From the NCBI GenBank assembly GCA_027348755.1, contig DAIEOU010000010.1, positions 1 through 8,386 of the forward strand: a stretch of 8,386 nt of DNA. Reading direction: 5' to 3'. This stretch comes from an archaeon. Lineage in GTDB: Archaea; Nanobdellota; Nanobdellia; Pacearchaeales; GW2011-AR1. The notes beneath the pieces are model-generated. The model was given only the letters and a program-made list of their open reading frames with translations. It was not told the origin of the DNA and searched no databases. Made by a program: the position numbers and the translations under genes. Below are positions 1-5,898 of the stretch, in pieces (the stretch's first letter is position 1; each line of letters opens with the position of its first letter).

Positions 1-878
1 CTAATGAAGGTATAAAGCCTCAAACTAGAGAGCATTTACTTGCATTACATGCAAAAGGAATAAAGAATCTGATAGTTGTACAGAACAAGATAGACCTCGT
101 AAATGTTGATCAGGCAAAGAAAAATTATGCTGATATAAAACAGATGCTTAAAGGAAAATATGATTCTGCTCCAATAATTCCTGTTTCAGCACAGCAGTCT
201 GTAAACCTTGAATCTATATACTCTGCTCTTGCCGAGATAAAAATACCTGAAAGAAATGATTCTGGGCAGCCATTATTTATAGTTGCAAGAAGCTTCGATA
301 TAAACAAGCCTGGAACAGAGCCTAAAAATTTACATGGTGCAGTTCTAGGGGGAACACTTAAGCAAGGCATTTTGAAAATAGGTGATGAGATAGAGATAAA
401 GCCCGGCAGGCTAGTTAAAGAAGGAAATCAGTATAAGTATGAAGTTCTTAGGACAAAAGTTCTAAATCTTTTCAATGGCTCGCATAAAGTTGACAAGCTC
501 ACTCCAGGAGGAAGCATGAGCATAGAGACTGAGCTCGATATGTCTCTTGCAAAGTCAGACTCTCTTTCAGGGAATGTTGTTTCAACAGTAGGGAATCTTC
601 CCAATGCTATAAGCAGCCTAAAGCTTTCTTATGAGCTTTTCCCAGAGGTGTTTGGAGTTGGAGCTAAGACTGCCGTTGAAGCAATAAAGCCCTCAGAGAT
701 GCTTTTCTTGAGTATAAATACCTCAATGGTCGTGGGAGTTGTGAAAAAAGTAAGCAAGAATGAGCTCGAGTTATCTTTAAAGCTTCCTTTAGTCTCTTTT
801 AAGGGAGATACAGTAAGTATAGCTAGGAACATAAACAATCATTGGAGACTTATAGGTCACGGTATTGTTTCTCAGTAG
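1..878 (+). CDS. eif2g: Translation initiation factor aIF2 subunit gamma, C-terminal part (5' truncated by window edge)
   Basis: This is the GTPase subunit of archaeal initiation factor 2, which brings Met-tRNAi to the small ribosomal subunit. The reading frame is open from nucleotide 3 and gives 291 residues, so roughly the first 120 (P-loop, switch regions) lie outside the window. The first visible residues are NEGIKPQTREHLLAL, just before the G4 motif NKID (nt 84-95). The G5 motif SAQ follows at nt 186-194. The domain II signature RSFDINKPGTEPKNLHGAVLGG comes next, then a C-terminal beta-barrel ending HWRLIGHGIVSQ. All of these are typical of aIF2-gamma and distinguish it from EF-1A and SelB. 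Homologues are about 410 aa, so the 3' end looks complete. The next gene begins 30 nt downstream with its own TATA-like box. Identification is very secure. Confidence 0.97.
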   Translation, partial: NEGIKPQTREHLLALHAKGIKNLIVVQNKIDLVNVDQAKKNYADIKQMLKGKYDSAPIIPVSAQQSVNLESIYSALAEIKIPERNDSGQPLFIVARSFDINKPGTEPKNLHGAVLGGTLKQGILKIGDEIEIKPGRLVKEGNQYKYEVLRTKVLNLFNGSHKVDKLTPGGSMSIETELDMSLAKSDSLSGNVVSTVGNLPNAISSLKLSYELFPEVFGVGAKTAVEAIKPSEMLFLSINTSMVVGVVKKVSKNELELSLKLPLVSFKGDTVSIARNINNHWRLIGHGIVSQ

Positions 879-879
879 G

Positions 880-887
880 TTTTTAAC
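880..887 (+). promoter_or_regulatory. TATA-like box A for the helicase gene
   Basis: The octamer TTTTTAAC is centred about 25.5 nt before the ATG at 909. That is the archaeal TATA-to-TSS distance, so the transcript would be essentially leaderless. It lies immediately after the aIF2-gamma stop codon, and its T-run could also help terminate the upstream transcript. No Shine-Dalgarno sequence is visible, which agrees with leaderless initiation. Confidence 0.5.
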
Positions 888-908
888 TTTGATACTTCTT
901 TTCAATTT

Positions 909-3884
909 ATGGATGCAATAAACAAAATTTCAGGACCATGTGTTGTTCTGGCAGGTGCAGGTACTGGAAAGACGCACACCATTGTCGAGAAGATAAAACA
1001 TCTTATATCCACTAAGGCATACAAGCCTGAGAGCATAGTTTGCATAACTTTTAGCAATGAAGCTGCAAATAATCTTCTTTCACGTGTTCAGAATGCAATA
1101 AACATAGAAATAGGAAAAGAACCTGTAATAAAGACTTTTCATGCATTTTCAGCTGATATTCTGAGGAAGCATGCAGACAAGATAGGACTGTCAAAAGAAT
1201 TTAACATTTTGGAACCTGACGAGGCTAAGATAGTTTTGCATAGGAGCTTTAAGGTTTCTAGTTACAACTGCCATCGGTATATATCAAACATAGGCACAGC
1301 AAAAGATTTAGGAATAACTATACAGCAGATGAAAGAATTTCTTGCGGTAAGGATGGAATCTTTTTCTGGAATTGACATTGAGAAAGAACTTGAAAATATG
1401 AGTTTTGAACTTCAGACAATACATTTGAAAAAGAATAATGAGCAGAAGAAAATACTAAGTGAAAGAGTTAGAAAGCTCAGTAATATAATTGAACTAAAAA
1501 AATTCATAAGCGCATGGGAAGGTTATGAAAAACTTAAGCTAAAGAAGAATTATCAGGATTATGCAGACCTTAATGCAAATGCACTCCTTCTAATGCAGAA
1601 GTTTCCTGAAGTAGCTCAAGAGTTTTCTTATGTAATAGTAGATGAGTTTCAAGACACTAACAAAGTACAGCTTGAGTTTCTCATGGCTCTTGCACCTCAT
1701 GAAAACATAACTATAGTTGGAGACTTAAATCAGAGTATATACAGGTTCAGAGGGGCATATAAAGAAAATTTCTCAATTTTTAGAAAACATTTCAAGGTGC
1801 AGCAGAGTGATATATTTACACTTGACAAATCATTTAGGTCTCCTAATAAAGTGCTTAGGGCTGCTCATAGACTGATACTTAATAATTATTCTGACAAGAG
1901 CGAGTGTTTTATTGTTGAAAACAGTTCTGGGAGAGAGGGAGAGAGCATAGATGTCTTTGAGATGCGCAACGGTAAGGAAGAGGCACGTAAAATAGTTGAA
2001 ATAATCGAATCAGAGTTATCTAGAGGAGTTCCAGCTGAGGAAATATGTGTTTTATTTAGAACGCATCAGCAAGGAAGAATAATACGAAGAGTTCTTGAAT
2101 CTAAGAAAATAGAATATTGCGCAGTGAGCAAAGAAAGTCTTCTTAAGCAGAAATCTGTAAGACAGATTATAGATTATCTATTCATTATTGATAAGCTTGA
2201 AAGGAAGGCTAAGGGGGGAGAGCAGGAGTTCTGGGATATTCTTTATCAGACAAAATTTGCAGCATCTGATCTTGTTGTGATAGGGAAATATCTGAAGAAG
2301 AATAAAGATGAGACGTGTATACTAGAGAAAACTATGAATGATATTCAGTCTATGGGTCTGTCAAATGATGGTTTAACCGCTGCAAAAGTTTTGGTAGAAA
2401 GAATAAACTCTATGCTAAAATTAAAGGATAAGCCAATTATAGAAAGACTTAACGAAATATACAGGCTTTCAGGCATACTTAACGCAGAAAATATGGAAGA
2501 GATAAAGGAAATACAGGCGAATCTAAATCGTTTTCTTGAACTTGCTAAAGGGCACAGCGCTTTGTACGAACCAGACCTTTATAGTTTTCTAAATTACATT
2601 GAGATAGTTGAGATACTCGGGATAGACATAGACGCGGCTGAGCTTGAGCGGGCTGGAGTAAGGTTAATGACTTTACATGCAACTAAAGGACTTGAATACA
2701 GAACAGTCATTGTTACAAATCTTGCACAAAAAAGATTTCCAATGGAAAGGTATTCTCAGAATAGCCTTATACCTATGGAACTTTATCCTGAACTTGCGCA
2801 TGCAAAGGAAACTGCAGAGGATTTTGATTTGTATGTGGCAGATTATGAAAGAGAGAACCAGATACTTGATGAAAGAAGGCTTTGTTATGTAGCTTTTACA
2901 AGGACAAAGGAGAAATTATTTTTGACTTATGCTTCAGATTATGCTGGTAAGAAGTTCCAGCCTTCTCAATTCTTACAGGAGATAGGATACAAGAGCGATG
3001 TAGACATTGTATTTTCTCAGGATAACGAAGAGAAATATGTCGAGCCTGAATCAAGTATTGAATCAACGAACAAATTTGGAAAAGTGCTTAATGCGTATGA
3101 CTTTGAGAATGCACTTAATGAAATGGCTAATGGTAAGAAGTCAGAGTCAGTTTCAGAGCAAGTATTTTCTCCATCTGCACTTTTGCTATTCAATGAATGT
3201 CAGAAATCTTATGAGTATAAGTATGTTTACAATATGCCTGAGAAAAAAACAATTAGTTGGGAAGCTATGAGGCTTGGAAGTTTTGTACACGCAGTGCTTG
3301 AACAGGGAGTAAACTCAGGGCTTCCAAGTTATGATTCATTTGTCAATCTTGCTAGGGAACTGCATATGCAGGAAGATTGGGAATCCGTTGAACTTTCAGA
3401 TGCTCTAAAGATGATACACGTATTTTTTGAGAGAAACAAAGGAAGATACAACGCAGATTCAAGGACAGAGGTTCAGCTTAACACTCTAATCAGGGGATTC
3501 AGATTTACTGGTTTTGCTGATAGGATAGATTTCTCAGGAAAAGGGGCAGAGATTATAGACTATAAAACTGGAAAGAGCCCAGTACCTCCTAAACATAGAG
3601 AATGGCAACTTGGATATTATGCCCTTGCAGCCAAGAAGAGGTATGGAAATGTGAGTAAAGTATCTCTTGACATGCTTAGAATGGAAAAACCTCTTGAGTT
3701 TGAGATAGATCGCAAAGGGGAAGCAAGTGCAACTAATGGAGAGATGCATTTTAACATATACTCTGTTGAAGATGAGCTTGTTGAAACGGCGAAGAAAATA
3801 ATGGAAGCTAAGAAGTCAGGATTCAAGCCTTGCCCAATAGAAAAGAACTGCGCCTTCTGCAATGAATATGTTTATGGGAGCTAA
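909..3884 (+). CDS. UvrD/AddA-type SF1A DNA helicase fused to a RecB/AddB-like PD-(D/E)XK nuclease
   Basis: This is a predicted 3'-5' DNA helicase with its own nuclease domain, likely acting in double-strand break end processing or recombination repair. Helicase motifs appear in order: Walker A AGAGTGKT (residues 15-22), motif Ia TFSNEAANNLLSRV, DEFQD (245-249), motif III GDLNQSIYRFRGA (Q275), motif IV SFRSP, motif V TLHATKGLE (H590) and motif VI YVAFTRTKEKL (R665). The nuclease starts near SPSALLLFNEC (C764). It has the motif-I His in LGSFVHAVLE (H794), acidic GFADRID (D871), the catalytic IIDYKTG (D884, K886) and Q900 of the QLGYYAL helix. Three cysteines close the protein (C975, C981, C984) and with C764 could hold an Fe-S cluster. 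Full-length AddA- and AdnA-type proteins have this order of domains. ATG 909 is the only start after the upstream stop and lies just 14 residues before Walker A, so no ordinary Q motif is encoded. The family is certain; the exact pathway is inferred. Confidence 0.92.
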   Translation: MDAINKISGPCVVLAGAGTGKTHTIVEKIKHLISTKAYKPESIVCITFSNEAANNLLSRVQNAINIEIGKEPVIKTFHAFSADILRKHADKIGLSKEFNILEPDEAKIVLHRSFKVSSYNCHRYISNIGTAKDLGITIQQMKEFLAVRMESFSGIDIEKELENMSFELQTIHLKKNNEQKKILSERVRKLSNIIELKKFISAWEGYEKLKLKKNYQDYADLNANALLLMQKFPEVAQEFSYVIVDEFQDTNKVQLEFLMALAPHENITIVGDLNQSIYRFRGAYKENFSIFRKHFKVQQSDIFTLDKSFRSPNKVLRAAHRLILNNYSDKSECFIVENSSGREGESIDVFEMRNGKEEARKIVEIIESELSRGVPAEEICVLFRTHQQGRIIRRVLESKKIEYCAVSKESLLKQKSVRQIIDYLFIIDKLERKAKGGEQEFWDILYQTKFAASDLVVIGKYLKKNKDETCILEKTMNDIQSMGLSNDGLTAAKVLVERINSMLKLKDKPIIERLNEIYRLSGILNAENMEEIKEIQANLNRFLELAKGHSALYEPDLYSFLNYIEIVEILGIDIDAAELERAGVRLMTLHATKGLEYRTVIVTNLAQKRFPMERYSQNSLIPMELYPELAHAKETAEDFDLYVADYERENQILDERRLCYVAFTRTKEKLFLTYASDYAGKKFQPSQFLQEIGYKSDVDIVFSQDNEEKYVEPESSIESTNKFGKVLNAYDFENALNEMANGKKSESVSEQVFSPSALLLFNECQKSYEYKYVYNMPEKKTISWEAMRLGSFVHAVLEQGVNSGLPSYDSFVNLARELHMQEDWESVELSDALKMIHVFFERNKGRYNADSRTEVQLNTLIRGFRFTGFADRIDFSGKGAEIIDYKTGKSPVPPKHREWQLGYYALAAKKRYGNVSKVSLDMLRMEKPLEFEIDRKGEASATNGEMHFNIYSVEDELVETAKKIMEAKKSGFKPCPIEKNCAFCNEYVYGS

Positions 3885-4153
3885 CTGTTTACGTGTATTC
3901 TAGATTCAGACCTTGCTCCAATCTCAAAGCAATATTCAGTTGTTCTACCATTTCTATTAAGTATGTATATTCCACTTATTATTTTTGAAGGCATTCCTTC
4001 TATTCTTAGAAGCCTCTCTTCTATATTTCTGAATGAAGCCTTAACTCCCCTTTCGAGAATAATAGAGTCAGAAAACCTTATTCCTGGAAGACCCATAACT
4101 CCTATTTCATATCCTTTTTCAATGAAATATGCATATGCTTCTTTAAAATCCAT
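3881..4153 (-). CDS. Unrecognised 90-aa protein
   Basis: I do not recognise this protein. The 90 residues look like a small soluble alpha/beta domain: an N-terminal amphipathic helix (MDFKEAYAYFIEKGY), a Gly-rich turn (GVMGLPGIRFSD), a charged helix (NIEERLLRIE) and C-terminal strands (IISGIYILNRNGRTTEYCFEIGA). There is no signal peptide, membrane segment or cysteine pair. The minus-strand reading is preferred over the opposite 72-codon frame because its codon use (ATA, AGA, AAG, GAA) matches the neighbours and its composition is protein-like. The nearest upstream in-frame stop lies just five codons before the ATG with no other start codon between, so ATG 4153 is fixed. A weak TATA-like ATTATTAT (4178-4185) lies about 28 nt upstream. 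Its TAG stop interlocks with the helicase TAA in the sequence CTAA, so the two genes converge with no spacer. Confidence 0.65.
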   Translation of the reverse strand: MDFKEAYAYFIEKGYEIGVMGLPGIRFSDSIILERGVKASFRNIEERLLRIEGMPSKIISGIYILNRNGRTTEYCFEIGARSESRIHVNS

Positions 4154-4177
4154 TTCTGTAGGATATTCAGAAGGGCC

Positions 4178-4185
4178 ATAATAAT
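4178..4185 (-). promoter_or_regulatory. Weak TATA-like element for the 90-aa gene
   Basis: The minus strand reads ATTATTAT, centred about 28 nt before the ATG at 4153. It is AT-rich and roughly at the right distance, but it is a weaker match than the other boxes in the window. Confidence 0.3.
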
Positions 4186-4248
4186 CTTTACCTATGTTTG
4201 TGCCTGTTTTATTTATTATTTAATAATTATTGTGAAATGAAGAAGTGT

Positions 4249-4524
4249 TTATACTAGTCCGAATGAACTTGAGAATTCTTCAACTAGCTTGTACTTGTCT
4301 AGATATTCAGAGCCCTTATCTGTAACAGAGTATGTTTTTCCTCTTTCTTTCTTGTGCTCTTCTATGAATCCTTTGGCCTTAAGCTCTGCTAGGTAATCTT
4401 CCATCATTTGGTGAGAGAGGTTAGACTTATACAGAATGTGAGTGGGTTTTATTTTCCCGTTCTTTTGCCTTATTACGCTCAGGATATCTCTTATTATCTC
4501 GAGCCTATCTCTCTTTTTTTCCAT
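4249..4524 (-). CDS. Winged helix-turn-helix transcriptional regulator (archaeal HTH_45-like)
   Basis: This is a small DNA-binding protein of about 91 aa from the chosen start. The sequence RDRLEIIRDILSVIRQKNGKIKPT gives the first helices. ILYKSNLSHQMMEDYLAELKAKGFI is the recognition HTH, and KERGKTYSVTDKGSEYLDKY is the wing followed by the last helix. The KPTHILYKSNLSH signature is typical of an archaeal single-domain wHTH family abundant in Euryarchaeota and DPANN genomes. An upstream ATG at 4554 in the same frame would add MQPRCSASST, but ATG 4524 fits the family N-terminus better. It overlaps the end of the upstream 7-TM gene by 20 bp, so the two are almost certainly co-transcribed and translationally coupled. 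No Shine-Dalgarno is seen before the ATG. Its target is unknown; control of its own operon is a reasonable guess. Confidence 0.88.
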   Translation of the reverse strand: MEKKRDRLEIIRDILSVIRQKNGKIKPTHILYKSNLSHQMMEDYLAELKAKGFIEEHKKERGKTYSVTDKGSEYLDKYKLVEEFSSSFGLV

Positions 4525-5194
4525 GGTTGATGATGCGGAACAGCGTGGTTGCAATTAGCCCGTATGCCACCAACTCTATTGTCTCTGTTACTATATATCC
4601 GTAATAGAATTGATAATCTCCTATTATCATGAAGAGAAGGTTGCTTGCAAGTAATAGAAGCATTGCATAGAATATTTTCCTCTGGTTCTTGTTCTTTGGG
4701 GAGTCCTTTACGCGTCTGTAATAATGATATGATATAAATGCAAGGAACATTGAGGATATAAAGTAGAATGTCAATGATTTATACTCTGTAACTAGAACTG
4801 CAAGTATACTAAGTGCGGCAAGCATTATGTATACTGTTTTACTTCTCGACCTTAGGCTTGTATATGCTAACGTAAGATATCCGAGTACAAAAAGCAAGAC
4901 GTATATGTATATTATTATTTCACTTGCTCTCGTGAGTCCAAATAGAAGAAGCAGAATACCTCTAGGACCTTGAGCTACTGTAGTGAGGAATATGTTGAGC
5001 ATTATTCTTATAAGATATGACAATGAAAGAAGGCTGAATGCAAAACCAAATAGTTGGAAATTTCTTTCTCTTGTGACTTTGTATATCTTGAAAGAGTATC
5101 CTGCAACAAAGCTTGTAACAAGAATGAATAGCACTCCTAGAAGTATATCTATGTTAAAGAACCATGCAGGCACAAAATATAGACTTTCAACCAT
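4505..5194 (-). CDS. Seven-transmembrane integral membrane protein, partner of a wHTH regulator
   Basis: The protein is 229 aa, very hydrophobic and has no enzymatic motif I recognise. Seven membrane segments can be placed at about residues 13-36, 46-70, 79-112 (long), 120-138, 140-160, 174-196 and 200-224. They are separated by short basic loops (KIYKVTRER, RSRSKT, RRVKDSPKNKNQRK), which suggest those loops face the cytoplasm. The C-terminus is short and basic (NHGKKER). The topology resembles the 7-TM sensory modules found on some archaeal and bacterial signalling proteins, but no kinase or output domain is attached. The downstream wHTH gene overlaps its 3' end by 20 bp, so a membrane-sensor plus DNA-binding-effector pair is a plausible but unproven role. 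A TATA-like box lies 26 nt before the ATG. Confidence 0.85.
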   Translation of the reverse strand: MVESLYFVPAWFFNIDILLGVLFILVTSFVAGYSFKIYKVTRERNFQLFGFAFSLLSLSYLIRIMLNIFLTTVAQGPRGILLLLFGLTRASEIIIYIYVLLFVLGYLTLAYTSLRSRSKTVYIMLAALSILAVLVTEYKSLTFYFISSMFLAFISYHYYRRVKDSPKNKNQRKIFYAMLLLLASNLLFMIIGDYQFYYGYIVTETIELVAYGLIATTLFRIINHGKKER

Positions 5195-5216
5195 AGACGA
5201 TAAACCATGTTTGCAC

Positions 5217-5224
5217 TTTTAAAG
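5217..5224 (-). promoter_or_regulatory. TATA-like box for the 7-TM/wHTH operon
   Basis: The minus strand reads CTTTAAAA, centred about 26.5 nt before the ATG at 5194. The spacing implies a leaderless transcript for the membrane-protein/regulator pair. Confidence 0.55.
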
Positions 5225-5346
5225 CTTATGAATAATCTTTCCTCATTGATACTCTGAAAAAATGCTTCACAACTGACTAATAAGCAGATTATTTGTGTAT
5301 GTTAGAGATCGCGCATGAGATCAGGGGGTGATAATACATGAGATGA

Positions 5347-5366
5347 GCTCTAAGCTAACTTAGGGC
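5347..5366 (+). repeat. Hairpin A, 8-bp stem with CTAA loop
   Basis: The arms GCTCTAAG and CTTAGGGC pair over 8 bp as RNA, with one G-U wobble, across the tetraloop CTAA. The right arm shares its AGGGC (5362-5366) with the left arm of the larger hairpin that follows, so the two cannot form together. Confidence 0.6.
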
Positions 5367-5391
5367 ACGGGTAGTGGTTGTCCCGTGCCCT
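5362..5391 (+). repeat. Hairpin B, perfect 10-bp GC-rich stem
   Basis: The arms AGGGCACGGG and CCCGTGCCCT are exact reverse complements separated by the 10-nt loop TAGTGGTTGT. The element is 20/30 G+C, far above its AT-rich surroundings. A perfect 10-bp inverted repeat of this composition is unlikely by chance here. It is followed by TTCACTATTAATTC, which has no T-run, so it is not a classic terminator in either direction. Confidence 0.75.
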
Positions 5392-5418
5392 TCACTATTA
5401 ATTCTACAACGACAATTC

Positions 5419-5426
5419 TTTTAAAT
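5419..5426 (+). promoter_or_regulatory. TATA-like box for the deoxyribosyltransferase-like gene
   Basis: TTTTAAAT is centred about 24.5 nt before the ATG at 5447. The implied transcription start is at or next to the ATG, so the upstream hairpins would not be part of this mRNA. Confidence 0.55.
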
Positions 5427-5446
5427 CTGATAAATACACTTTTTAC

Positions 5447-5854
5447 ATGGGGCTTGGCGAACAAGTTTTTGTTGACATAGAGACGCCTTACAGCGGAGCT
5501 AGTGACAATGAAGTACGAAGAAATATAAGATATGCTAGAGCGTGCATGCGAGATTGCATAAAAAAAGACGAGGTTCCTTTTGCTTCACATCTTCTTTATA
5601 CTCAGCCAGGCATACTTGATGACAATAATCCGCATGAAAGGGAGACTGGAATACTCGCTGGGAAGCTTCTTATAACTAAACTTGAAGCGCGCACAGTCGT
5701 GTATACTGATTTGGGCATATCTAAGGGAATGCGCCAGGGAATACAAATGGCCGAGGAATTGGGTAGGAAGATTGAATATAGAACCCTCGGTGATGACTGG
5801 GAATCAAAAATGTCCGAAATAGAGGCTCAACATTCTCATAATTCTGTCTGGTAA
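5447..5854 (+). CDS. Nucleoside 2-deoxyribosyltransferase-like protein (DUF4406/DUF7768-type)
   Basis: This 135-aa Rossmann-like protein has the layout of small nucleoside-2-deoxyribosyltransferase-like domains that are common in phages and mobile DNA and scattered in chromosomes. A first strand leads into the PYSG loop (residues 14-17). Then come NIRYARACMRDCIKKDEVPFASHLLYTQ (N26-Q53), the conserved LDDNNPHERETGI (57-69), a further strand (ARTVVYTDLG) and ISKGMRQGIQMAEELG (91-106). In relatives the last motif normally reads SxGMxxEIxxAxxLG, and the Glu corresponds to the catalytic residue of the enzyme family. Here that position is Gly98, so glycosidase or transferase activity is doubtful. 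The C-terminus (QHSHNSVW) is polar and short. The gene stands alone, with its own TATA box and another promoter before the next gene. The family assignment is from motif memory; the substrate is unknown. Confidence 0.78.
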   Translation: MGLGEQVFVDIETPYSGASDNEVRRNIRYARACMRDCIKKDEVPFASHLLYTQPGILDDNNPHERETGILAGKLLITKLEARTVVYTDLGISKGMRQGIQMAEELGRKIEYRTLGDDWESKMSEIEAQHSHNSVW

Positions 5855-5868
5855 TATACACAGTAAGC

Positions 5869-5876
5869 TTTTTAAA
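5869..5876 (+). promoter_or_regulatory. TATA box of the rpoE1-spt4-rps24e-rps27ae operon
   Basis: TTTTTAAA, the best box in the window, is centred about 26.5 nt before ATG 5899. It is only about 11 nt before an in-frame TTG at 5884, so a transcript from this box would start too late to include that TTG. This decides the start of rpoE1 in favour of ATG 5899. Confidence 0.65.
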
Positions 5877-5898
5877 GCGATTTTTGCTTGCATCAGCA

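Larger units (their letters stand above)
5299..5391. other. Unexplained structured intergenic element (repeats, Shine-Dalgarno-like site, two overlapping hairpins)
   Basis: Between the divergent promoters at 5217-5224 and 5419-5426 lies sequence that neither flanking mRNA should contain. It holds near-repeats of CATGAGATCAG (5314-5324) and CATGAGATGAG (5337-5347). It also has a Shine-Dalgarno-like GGGGGTGAT (5324-5332) five nt before the two-codon frame ATG AGA TGA (5338-5346). Two overlapping inverted repeats follow (5347-5366 and 5362-5391). GC content rises sharply toward the right end against AT-rich flanks. The region could be a small structured RNA gene, a leader remnant or a protein-binding DNA site. 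I found no match to a tRNA, SRP RNA, RNase P RNA, C/D or H/ACA guide, and neither strand has a convincing T-run after the last hairpin. Confidence 0.4.

Noticed and set aside
629..838. Minus-strand frame inside aIF2-gamma
   Set aside because: It is a shadow of a securely identified gene, with low-complexity Ser/Thr/Phe composition.
3963..4181. 72-codon plus-strand frame opposite the 90-aa gene
   Set aside because: It mirrors the minus-strand gene and has a shadow-like Ser/Ile/Pro composition. The minus frame has neighbour-like codon use.
4525..4554. Ten-residue N-terminal extension of the wHTH protein from ATG 4554
   Set aside because: MQPRCSASST does not fit the family, which starts at MEKKRDR; the extension lies wholly inside the 7-TM gene.
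5372..5381. The loop TAGTGGTTGT of hairpin B resembles a tRNA D-loop
   Set aside because: There is no acceptor stem, anticodon arm or GTTCGA-type T-loop around it on either strand, so it is not a tRNA.
5241..5391. Possible C/D or H/ACA guide RNA in the intergenic region
   Set aside because: GAGATGA only partly matches box C and no properly placed CTGA D box exists. The 10-bp stem with its small loop has no pseudouridylation pocket.
5884..5898. Upstream TTG start of rpoE1 (adds LASA)
   Set aside because: The TATA box at 5869-5876 would start transcription after this codon, and the family N-terminus is MFYLxEVED at ATG 5899.
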